From: an uncultured Prevotella sp.
Lineage (GTDB): Bacteria; Bacteroidota; Bacteroidia; Bacteroidales; Bacteroidaceae
Length of the DNA: 5,529 bases
Direction of reading: 5' to 3'
NCBI GenBank assembly: GCA_900762125.1
Contig: CAAFFL010000261.1
Coordinates: forward strand, 1-5,529
Shown: piece by piece, positions 1 through 4,779 of the stretch
How the letters are laid out: each line of letters begins with the position of its first letter
Position numbering within the stretch: the first letter of the stretch is position 1
Translations under genes and position numbers: made by a program
Notes under the pieces: model-generated
What the model saw: the letters and a program-made list of their open reading frames with translations, nothing else
Database searches by the model: none
Told to the model about the DNA's origin: nothing

Positions 1-177
1 GTTGTGGAAGATCAATGAGGCGTCGTCCTCGATGAGGGTGACGTTGTCGCCACCGACGGCAGCAGCATGAGCGCTCACCGGCAGACGGAGAAAGTTGTAT
101 TCCGTCTGGCTCTCGTTCTGTGCCATCGCGTCAAAGGCGGAAAGCAACAGGGCAATGATGATGAGGGCTTTTTTCAT
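1..177 (-). CDS. porQ: Type IX secretion system protein PorQ, N-terminal part (cut by window edge)
   Basis: Only the first 59 codons are present; the gene continues beyond position 1. The start is the ATG at 177-175, preceded by an AAGGA-like stretch. Residues 1-20 form a signal peptide: Lys-Lys, a hydrophobic core rich in Ile, Leu and Ala, then a probable AMAQ cleavage region. The mature start (TEYNFLRLPVSAHAAAVGGD, residues 25-44, then VTLIEDDASLIFHN) matches what I remember as the conserved N-terminus of PorQ, a beta-barrel-type outer-membrane protein of the type IX secretion system. Family knowledge: PorQ is linked to the processing and attachment machinery that exports cargo with C-terminal signals in Bacteroidota. 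It is transcribed divergently from tonB. The assignment rests on 59 residues, so a related PorP/PorV-like barrel protein is the main alternative. Confidence 0.85.
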   Translation of the reverse strand, partial: MKKALIIIALLLSAFDAMAQNESQTEYNFLRLPVSAHAAAVGGDNVTLIEDDASLIFHN

Positions 178-198
178 TGATTTTCCTTAATTATTTGG

Positions 199-206
199 CA
201 AAGATA
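199..206 (-). promoter_or_regulatory. Candidate -7 element of the porQ promoter
   Basis: Read on the minus strand this is TATCTTTG, an exact match to the Bacteroidota -7 consensus TAnnTTTG. It lies about 21 bases upstream of the porQ ATG, so the leader would be short. A clear -33 TTTG box is not seen at the expected distance; only a T-rich TTTAC-like stretch occurs around 227-233. Assignment is by consensus match and position only. Confidence 0.5.
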
Positions 207-228
207 CCGCTTTTTTCAAGAAATCATG

Positions 229-236
229 TAAATTTG
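229..236 (+). promoter_or_regulatory. Candidate -7 element of the tonB-operon promoter
   Basis: The plus strand reads TAAATTTG followed by C, matching TAnnTTTG, 48 bases upstream of the tonB ATG. A T-run at 211-216 lies roughly where a -33 element is expected but is not a clean TTTG. This would drive tonB and probably the prenyl synthase and following genes. It lies 22 bases from the opposing porQ element, so the two promoters are back to back and could interfere with each other. Confidence 0.5.
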
Positions 237-284
237 CATGTGAATTCATTGTAAAAACGATGAACGAAGAATAATATTGTCGCA

Positions 285-992
285 ATGGAAACCAAGAAGT
301 CGGACAACGCCAATCTGGAGAAGCATCGCCGCAGCTATTTCATGCTGGGGCTGATCTTTGCGTTGGCATTGTTTCTGGCGGCAATGGAATATACGTCGCG
401 CCCCGCGGACAACAGCGATGACGAGGAGCTCCTCGACGACCTCGCGGAGGACATGGACCTCACGCCGGCGATGAACCAGAAGGACATGGTCTCCGCTGTG
501 GCAGCCCCCGCGCCGTCGAAGGCGATCACGGAGAAGGTCACGCAGGTGGACAACACTAATGACGACGTCCATAAGATTGCCCCATTGACGAGCAAACTGA
601 TCATCGGCGACGGTAGTGGTGTGCAGAAGGAGGCGAATGTCACCGAGGCCTTGCCACAGACGCCGGTGAACAACGACTCCATCGTCCTGACCACTGTGCA
701 GCAGCTGCCGGAGTATCCCGGAGGCATCGTGGAGTTCATGAAGTGGCTCACGCGAAACCTCAAATACCCTACGCTGGCACAGAGCCAGAAGATCCAGGGC
801 AAGGTCGTTGTGTCGTTCATCGTCAACAAGGATGGCACCATCTCCAATCCGAAGATCGACCAGTCCGTGGACCCCTTGCTCGACCGTGAGGCGCTCCGTG
901 TAATCCGGATGATGCCACGCTGGAAACCCGGCATCATGGATGGCAAGGTATGCCGCACGATGTTTGCCATTCCTATTAATTTCCAACTCTGA
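285..992 (+). CDS. tonB: TonB-family energy transducer protein
   Basis: A 235-residue protein that couples the ExbB/ExbD proton channel to outer-membrane TonB-dependent transporters. Seen: a short basic cytoplasmic N-terminus (residues 1-18), one membrane anchor (about 19-35, FMLGLIFALALFLAAM), a periplasmic linker, and a C-terminal TonB domain at about 144-235. The domain shows the family marks YPGG (144-147), the KYP near 160-162, GKVVVSFIVNKDGTI (172-186) and the ALRVIRMMPRWKPG helix-strand (203-216), ending in an IPINF strand. The linker begins very acidic (DDEELLDDLAEDMD, 45-58) and has no long Pro-Lys or Pro-Glu repeats, unlike the classic E. coli protein. The start has no clear Shine-Dalgarno, as is usual in this phylum. 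The stop is 14 bases from the next gene, implying one transcript. exbB and exbD lie about 2.8 kb downstream in a separate block. Confidence 0.9.
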   Translation: METKKSDNANLEKHRRSYFMLGLIFALALFLAAMEYTSRPADNSDDEELLDDLAEDMDLTPAMNQKDMVSAVAAPAPSKAITEKVTQVDNTNDDVHKIAPLTSKLIIGDGSGVQKEANVTEALPQTPVNNDSIVLTTVQQLPEYPGGIVEFMKWLTRNLKYPTLAQSQKIQGKVVVSFIVNKDGTISNPKIDQSVDPLLDREALRVIRMMPRWKPGIMDGKVCRTMFAIPINFQL

Positions 993-1006
993 TAACTATC
1001 AAGACT

Positions 1007-1984
1007 ATGTTATATTCTGCTGATGAACTGCTTACGAAGGTCAATGACTTTCTGACAAAGCTTCCTTACGACCGCAAACCTTCCTCTCTCTATGAGCCGA
1101 TCCGCTATGTGCTCTCCATGGGTGGCAAGCGTATCCGCCCCGTGCTGATGCTCATGGCCTACAACCTCTACAAGGACGACCCTGAAAGCATCCTCATGCA
1201 GGCCGTGGCACTGGAGACGTACCATAACTATACGCTTCTGCATGACGACCTCATGGACAATGCGGACCTCCGCCGTGGCCACGAGACGGTGCATAAGAAG
1301 TGGGACGCGAACACCGCCATCCTCTCCGGTGACTCGATGCTTGTGCTGGCTTATCAGCGTATGGCGACGGGACTCACAGAGAAGCTCCGCCCTGTGATCG
1401 ACGTCTTCACCGAGACGGCACTGGAGATTGGCGAGGGACAGCAGTATGACATGGACTTCGAGTCGCGCACGGACGTGAGCGAGGCGGAGTATATCGAGAT
1501 GATCCGTCTGAAGACGAGTGTTCTGCTGGCGTGTGCCCTGAAGATTGGCGCCATTCTTGCCGGTGCGCCCGAGGAGGACCAGGAGGACCTCTATCACTTT
1601 GGTGAGCAGATCGGTCTGGCCTTCCAGTTGCAGGACGACTATCTGGATGTCTATGGCGACGAGAAGGTCTTCGGAAAGGCTATCGGGGGGGACATCACGT
1701 CGAACAAGAAGACCTACATGCTCATCAACGCCTTCCTCCGTGCCGACGACGGTCAGCGTCAGGAGCTTCTGCGGTGGATCAATGCAAAGAACTTCGACCG
1801 CGAGGAAAAGGTGCGTGCGGTGACCGACCTATATAATAGGATAGGTATAGACCGGCTGGCCCAGGAGAAGATTGCCTACTACTTTGAGCAGAGTAAGAAA
1901 TACATCGATGCCGTACAGTTGCCGGAGGAGCGGAAGGCTGAGCTCCGTGCCTATTCAGAGAAAATGATGTATCGGCAGTATTAA
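1007..1984 (+). CDS. Polyprenyl diphosphate synthase, short-chain (FPP/GGPP) type
   Basis: A cytoplasmic trans-prenyltransferase of 325 residues, normal for the family, that condenses isopentenyl diphosphate with allylic diphosphates. Seen: the substrate-binding GGKRIRP (39-45); the first aspartate-rich motif DDLMD (80-84) followed by LRRG (88-91); the KT pair (169-170); the second aspartate motif QDDYLD (209-214); and downstream lysines in GK (223-224) and NKKT (233-236). All catalytic motifs are intact, so the enzyme should be active. Chain length: the residue five before the first motif is Tyr75. A bulky aromatic there is known to limit elongation, whereas long-chain synthases such as IspB have a small residue. 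The motif lacks the two-residue insertion of E. coli IspA, so it resembles type I GGPP synthases. I therefore infer a C15-C20 product but do not assign ispA. It follows tonB by 14 bases in the same presumed operon. Confidence 0.92.
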   Translation: MLYSADELLTKVNDFLTKLPYDRKPSSLYEPIRYVLSMGGKRIRPVLMLMAYNLYKDDPESILMQAVALETYHNYTLLHDDLMDNADLRRGHETVHKKWDANTAILSGDSMLVLAYQRMATGLTEKLRPVIDVFTETALEIGEGQQYDMDFESRTDVSEAEYIEMIRLKTSVLLACALKIGAILAGAPEEDQEDLYHFGEQIGLAFQLQDDYLDVYGDEKVFGKAIGGDITSNKKTYMLINAFLRADDGQRQELLRWINAKNFDREEKVRAVTDLYNRIGIDRLAQEKIAYYFEQSKKYIDAVQLPEERKAELRAYSEKMMYRQY

Positions 1985-2003
1985 TAAACCGTTTTTGGCT
2001 TTT

Positions 2004-2024
2004 TGGTTACTGGTTACTGGTTAC
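2004..2024 (+). repeat. Three tandem copies of a 7-bp unit (TGGTTAC) in the leader of the next gene
   Basis: The heptamer TGGTTAC occurs three times without interruption, 17 bases before the ATG at 2042. The repeat lies in the 57-bp spacer between the prenyl synthase stop and that ATG. It could be read as coding if the frame were extended back to a TTG at 2003, but that extension is just the repeat translated and is unlikely to be real. Short tandem units can change in copy number by slippage; no function is visible. Confidence 0.85.
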
Positions 2025-2041
2025 CCTTAGATGAAAGGAAC

Positions 2042-2734
2042 ATGCCTTATAGAAGATTACCCAAGACAGATGCTGCACGCCTCAAGGCGCTGAAGACCTT
2101 GCTCGACAACGACTCGGTCTACACGGTGCGTGACCACTTCATCGATTGGAAGACAATCAATGAGGCGCGACCCATCTATGACCGCTTGTCGGCCGCCGTG
2201 GAGCAGGTGAAGCAATGCCTGGTGCGACAGACCAGTCAGAGTGCTACCCTTGACAAGCCGCGGCACAATGCACAGATGTACCTCAGCCACTTCCTGCAAG
2301 TGCTTCTCATGGCCATTGAGCGCGGGGAGATCCGGCGGCAGCAACTGACGCTCTATGGTATGGCTGCCGATGCTAAAGTCTTGCCGAAGCTGACGACCGA
2401 CGAGGACCTCATCACTTGGGGGCAGAAGGTCATCGACGGAGAGAAGGCACGGCTGAAGGCTGGAGGCCGACCGATTTATAACCCGACCATCGGTATGGTG
2501 TCCACCCACTACGACATCTTCAAGAACCTCTACGACCGTTACCGCTTCCTCACCCAACAGACGCAGCGGGCACAGGAGGAGATCCTCCGCCTTCGTCCGC
2601 AAACCGACGCGGTGCTGCTCAGTCTCTGGAACCAAATCGAGGCGCGCTATGCCAATGAGCCGTGGGGGAAACGGATGAAGCACTGCGGAGAGTTTGGCGT
2701 AGTCTACTATTATAGAAGAGGAGAAAAGAAATAA
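2042..2734 (+). CDS. Uncharacterised Bacteroidales protein, soluble, 230 residues
   Basis: I do not know a function. The product is basic, has no signal peptide or membrane segment, and looks largely helical, so it is probably cytoplasmic. Recognisable blocks are the N-terminal MPYRRLPKTDAARLKALKTL (1-20), YLSHFLQVLLMAIERGEI (80-97), ITWGQKVIDGEKARLKAGG (124-142), the RPIYNPTIGMVSTHYDIFK block (143-161), a coiled-coil-like stretch (about 165-205), and the tail FGVVYYYRRGEKK (218-230). From memory, similar proteins of unknown function with the same N-terminus and NPTI/HYDIFK blocks occur in Bacteroides and relatives, which supports the ATG at 2042 over an in-frame TTG at 2003. An AAAGGA lies only two bases before this ATG, closer than ideal. 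The stop overlaps the tatD start by one base, suggesting translational coupling. No catalytic motif is evident. Confidence 0.85.
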   Translation: MPYRRLPKTDAARLKALKTLLDNDSVYTVRDHFIDWKTINEARPIYDRLSAAVEQVKQCLVRQTSQSATLDKPRHNAQMYLSHFLQVLLMAIERGEIRRQQLTLYGMAADAKVLPKLTTDEDLITWGQKVIDGEKARLKAGGRPIYNPTIGMVSTHYDIFKNLYDRYRFLTQQTQRAQEEILRLRPQTDAVLLSLWNQIEARYANEPWGKRMKHCGEFGVVYYYRRGEKK

Positions 2735-2736
2735 TG
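2717..2736 (+). promoter_or_regulatory. Shine-Dalgarno and TAATG stop-start junction for tatD
   Basis: AGAGGAG at 2717-2723 lies ten bases before the ATG at 2734, one of the few strong Shine-Dalgarno matches in the window. The upstream stop TAA (2732-2734) shares its last A with the tatD start codon. Such TAATG junctions commonly allow a terminating ribosome to restart, which would tie the output of the two proteins together. Confidence 0.7.
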
Positions 2737-3525
2737 ACTTTCGTAGATACTCATGCACATCTTGACGGTGAGGAGTTTCGTGACGACCTCCCGGAGGTGA
2801 TAGCCCGTGCCAAGGAGGCTGGAGTGGGCGCTATCTTCTTGCCGGCCATCAATGCGGAATCCTTGACGACCATCCCCGAGACGTGCGCCAAATATCCTGG
2901 CTTCCTCTACCCCATGATGGGTCTCCAACCGGAGGAGGTGAAGGCCGATTGGAAGGAAGTTCTTGTCCAGATGCATGAGGCATTGTTGAGTACAAAAGAT
3001 TACATTGCCATCGGCGAGTGCGGTCTCGACTTCTATTGGAGTCGGGAGTTCGAGAAGGAGCAGCTTCGGGCCTTCGAGGAACAGGTGCGGTGGTCCGTGG
3101 AACTACAGTTGCCGCTGATGATCCATTGCCGCAAGGCGCAGAACGAGCTGCTCCACATCATGAAACCTTACGAGAAAGAGCTGCCCGGTGGCGTGTTCCA
3201 TTGCTTCACCGGCAACCAGAAGGAGGCGGAGGAATATCTTCGCTTTGATCGTTTCTGCCTTGGCATTGGTGGCGTGTCGACGTTCAAGAGCTCGCATCTG
3301 CGTGAAGATCTGCCGGCCATCGCGTCCCTGGAGCGCATCGTCCTCGAGACCGACAGCCCCTACATGGCGCCCGTCCCTCACCGTGGACAGCGCAACGAGA
3401 GTGCCTTTGTGCGAGAGGTTCTGGAGAATCTAGCCCATTGCTACCAGACGACGTCCGAGGAGGTTGCCCGCATCACCAACGCCAACGTCCGTCGTGTCTT
3501 CGGCGTGACGCTGCCGGATGCCTAA
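2734..3525 (+). CDS. tatD: TatD-family metal-dependent hydrolase (DNase-like)
   Basis: A cytoplasmic TIM-barrel metallohydrolase of 263 residues, full length for the family, whose members include 3'-5' exonucleases and related hydrolases. Metal-site motifs seen in order: DTHAHLD (5-11, His7 and His9), GECGLDF (94-100, Glu95), MIHCRKA (129-135, His131), FHCFTGN (155-161, His156) and ETDSPY (205-210, Asp207). The motif usually reading GxHP is GLQP here (63-66), so the His expected at 65 is Gln. The other expected metal ligands are intact. The C-terminus has the usual NVRRVFG helix (251-257). Its start overlaps the previous stop and it is preceded by a good Shine-Dalgarno. The symbol is family-level: TatD, YcfH and YjjV paralogues cannot be told apart by eye, and the exact substrate is unknown. 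It is the last gene of the tonB block. Confidence 0.9.
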   Translation: MTFVDTHAHLDGEEFRDDLPEVIARAKEAGVGAIFLPAINAESLTTIPETCAKYPGFLYPMMGLQPEEVKADWKEVLVQMHEALLSTKDYIAIGECGLDFYWSREFEKEQLRAFEEQVRWSVELQLPLMIHCRKAQNELLHIMKPYEKELPGGVFHCFTGNQKEAEEYLRFDRFCLGIGGVSTFKSSHLREDLPAIASLERIVLETDSPYMAPVPHRGQRNESAFVREVLENLAHCYQTTSEEVARITNANVRRVFGVTLPDA

Positions 3526-3542
3526 GCCTACAGAGGCGTTTT
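3526..3542 (+). terminator. Possible weak terminator after tatD
   Basis: Immediately after the tatD stop, GCCT (3526-3529), a four-base ACAG loop and AGGC (3534-3537) can form a four-base-pair hairpin followed by GTTTT. The stem is short and the T-run has only four bases, so termination may be inefficient. It is the only hairpin plus T-run I see between tatD and the tRNA gene. Confidence 0.35.
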
Positions 3543-3590
3543 CGTGGAGGCTCCTTTGCGTTAAAGGAATATAAAATTACGACAATTCTA

Positions 3591-3620
3591 TTCGTTTTCT
3601 CTGAAAAACGGTTACCTTTG
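3591..3620 (+). promoter_or_regulatory. Promoter of the tRNA-Ser gene
   Basis: TACCTTTG at 3613-3620 is an exact TAnnTTTG match for the Bacteroidota -7 box. A TTCG at 3591-3594, 18 bases upstream, is a partial match to the -33 TTTG box at normal spacing. Transcription would start near 3626, about 30 bases before the mature tRNA 5' end. This is the best promoter match in the window. Confidence 0.65.
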
Positions 3621-3640
3621 CATCCGCAAATACGATTTGC
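3617..3640 (+). repeat. Overlapping inverted repeats at the tRNA promoter and leader
   Basis: TTTGC (3617-3621), GCAAA (3626-3630) and ATTTGC (3635-3640) make two mutually exclusive pairings: TTTGC with GCAAA across a four-base gap, or GCAAAT (3626-3631) with ATTTGC across a three-base gap. The first arm includes the end of the -7 box. This could be an operator-like site or a leader hairpin, or chance. Confidence 0.5.
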
Positions 3641-3655
3641 AACATCAAACGCTAG

Positions 3656-3743
3656 GGAAAGATGCTCGAGTGGTTGAAGAGGCACGCCTGGAAAGCGTGT
3701 ATACCCCTAAAGGGTATCCGGGGTTCGAATCCCCGTCTTTCCG
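3656..3743 (+). tRNA. tRNA-Ser (anticodon GGA)
   Basis: The cloverleaf can be folded by eye. The acceptor stem GGAAAGA (3656-3662) pairs fully with TCTTTCC (3736-3742), with G3743 as discriminator. The anticodon stem CACGC/GCGTG (3683-3687, 3695-3699) encloses the loop CTGGAAA, with anticodon GGA at 3690-3692, reading UCC and UCU serine codons. A long variable arm with a TACCC/GGGTA stem near 3702-3715 is the serine-type mark. The T arm is CGGGG-TTCGAAT-CCCCG (3719-3735). The 3' CCA is not encoded: G73 is followed by CAC, so CCA must be added after processing. The gene lies between tatD and exbB on the same strand, with its own promoter upstream. Confidence 0.96.
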
Positions 3744-3785
3744 CACCGGTGTTTGAATTCTTACTTCCGCACCGGTGTTCGAATT
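3718..3785 (+). repeat. Degenerate tandem copies of the tRNA-Ser 3' end
   Basis: The tRNA tail from T-stem to just past the discriminator (3718-3745, CCGGGGTTCGAAT...TTCCGCA) is followed by a degenerate 26-base copy (3746-3771, CCGGTGTTTGAAT...TTCCGCA) and then a partial third copy (3772-3784, CCGGTGTTCGAAT). The first 13 bases of copies 2 and 3 differ from the tRNA at two and one positions; the TTCCGCA end of copy 2 is exact. The same pattern gives a 21-bp direct repeat (3739-3759 and 3765-3785) with one mismatch. Each junction contains the palindrome CACCGGTG (3744-3751 and 3770-3777). Confidence 0.8.
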
Positions 3786-3791
3786 GTTTTT
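3744..3791 (+). terminator. Possible hairpin and T-run between tRNA-Ser and exbB
   Basis: The two copies of the palindrome CACCGGTG (3744-3751, 3770-3777) can pair with each other as an eight-base-pair stem with an 18-base loop. After nine further bases comes TTTTT (3787-3791). The distance from stem to T-run is longer than in a standard intrinsic terminator, so this is a weak candidate. It may instead be a processing or attenuation structure in the exbB leader. Confidence 0.25.
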
Positions 3792-3811
3792 AAATAAATT
3801 CTGATCCCGAG

Positions 3812-4741
3812 ATGAAAAATTCTATCGTGCGTCTCCTTTTATTCACCCTTCTTACTCTCGTCACCTCTGTCTCTTATGCTCAGAGTGCGTCCAAGGCTCC
3901 CGCTAAGTCGTCCAAGGCTCCCGCACAGGCGTCTGCTCCTGCCAAAGCCCCTGCCACGGCTACTGCTCCCGCTCCTGCTGTGGCCGACAGTGCGTTTGCT
4001 GCTAACAACCCTGCTGAGGACGACCTCGACAGTGCGGCTGCCGAGAAACTCCTCGATCAGAGTGCTGCCGCCGACACCGCCGCTGAGGCAGAGCCTGTGG
4101 AGACAACTGGCTTTCACAAGACGCTGAAGACGGAGTTCATTGAGGGTAATGCAGGCTTTATGTCGCTTGTGGCCCTGGCGCTCATCCTCGGCTTGGCATT
4201 CTGCATCGAGCGAATCATCTACCTCAGTCTCTCGGAGATCAATGCGAAGAAATTCATGCAGGAGGTCGACGCGAAGATCCAGCAGCGGGACATCGAGGGC
4301 GCTAAGGCGCTCTGCCGTGACACCCGTGGTCCTGTGGCGTCCATCTGCTATCAAGGTTTGATGCGCATCGACGAAGGTGTCGAGAGTGTGGAGCGTTCTA
4401 TCGTCAGCTACGGCTCGGTGCAGAGCGCAAACCTTGAGAAGGGATGCTCGTGGATTACGTTGTTCATCGCTATGGCACCGTCGCTGGGCTTCCTCGGCAC
4501 AGTCATCGGTATGGTGATGGCGTTCAACCAGATACAGCTGGCAGGTGACATCAGTCCCACCATCGTCGCTGCGGGAATGAAGGTAGCCCTCATCACGACC
4601 ATCTTCGGTATCATCGTCGCCCTGATCCTTCAGGTGTTCTACAACTATATCCTCTCGAAGATCGACCACCTCACCGCACAGATGGAGGAGTCGGCCATCA
4701 CACTGCTCGACGCGGTGATGAAATACAAGCTTTCCAAGTGA
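3812..4741 (+). CDS. exbB: ExbB/TolQ/MotA-family proton channel protein
   Basis: The proton-conducting inner-membrane subunit that, with ExbD, energises TonB. Seen in the 309 residues: a signal-peptide-like N-terminus (1-24, ending SYAQ); an Ala/Pro-rich low-complexity segment with KAPA repeats (about 26-57), then an acidic Ala-rich stretch to about 98; a first membrane helix (about 115-138, MSLVALALILGLAFCIERIIYL); a cytoplasmic domain (140-210); and two further helices (about 213-237 and 255-281). The conserved ExbB core APSLGFLGTVIGMVMAF (222-238) and the GDISPTIVAAGMKVALITT block (245-263) are present. The N-terminal extension is much longer than in E. coli ExbB; I recall similar extensions in other Bacteroidota. 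The start is chosen because it gives the signal sequence; no Shine-Dalgarno is visible. No good separate promoter lies between the tRNA gene and this start. Confidence 0.92.
   Translation: MKNSIVRLLLFTLLTLVTSVSYAQSASKAPAKSSKAPAQASAPAKAPATATAPAPAVADSAFAANNPAEDDLDSAAAEKLLDQSAAADTAAEAEPVETTGFHKTLKTEFIEGNAGFMSLVALALILGLAFCIERIIYLSLSEINAKKFMQEVDAKIQQRDIEGAKALCRDTRGPVASICYQGLMRIDEGVESVERSIVSYGSVQSANLEKGCSWITLFIAMAPSLGFLGTVIGMVMAFNQIQLAGDISPTIVAAGMKVALITTIFGIIVALILQVFYNYILSKIDHLTAQMEESAITLLDAVMKYKLSK
3889..3924 (+). repeat. In-frame 15-bp direct repeat within the exbB linker
   Basis: GTCCAAGGCTCCCGC occurs at 3889-3903 and again at 3910-3924, 21 bases (seven codons) apart, encoding two SKAPA motifs. 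Because the period is a multiple of three, expansion or contraction would keep the reading frame and alter only the length of the Ala/Pro-rich linker after the signal peptide. Confidence 0.8.
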
Positions 4742-4779
4742 TTGCACGATAACTGATTTGTAGAAACTGACGAAAAAAG

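Noticed and set aside
423..434. Perfect 12-bp palindrome GAGGAGCTCCTC inside tonB
   Set aside because: It lies inside the coding sequence for the acidic Glu-Glu-Leu-Leu stretch and has no T-run or partner, so it is likely a codon-use accident.
246..986. Long open frame antisense to tonB
   Set aside because: It lies wholly over a gene with clear TonB motifs, has no recognisable domain, and is His/Arg/Val/Leu-rich as expected from reading GC-biased codons backwards.
1010..1597. Open frame antisense to the prenyl synthase
   Set aside because: The sense strand encodes all prenyl synthase motifs; the antisense product is rich in His, Arg and Val and lacks any motif.
2003..2041. Extension of the uncharacterised gene back to a TTG start
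   Set aside because: The extra 13 codons are mostly the translated heptamer repeat, and the family N-terminus as I recall it begins at MPYRRLP (ATG at 2042).
3438..3677. Small open frame spanning the end of tatD and the tRNA promoter
   Set aside because: It overlaps tatD in another frame and runs through the promoter into the tRNA gene, with no ribosome site or domain.
3739..3785. Direct repeats at the tRNA 3' end as attL/attR of an integrated element
   Set aside because: The copies start only 26 bp apart with nothing between them, and no integrase or mobile gene occurs in the window. An old excision scar remains possible but cannot be supported.
3839..4747. 302-codon open frame antisense to exbB
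   Set aside because: It mirrors the exbB frame almost end to end, shows low-complexity Ser/Arg/Gly-rich sequence opposite the Ala/Pro linker, and has no domain. exbB has full family motifs.
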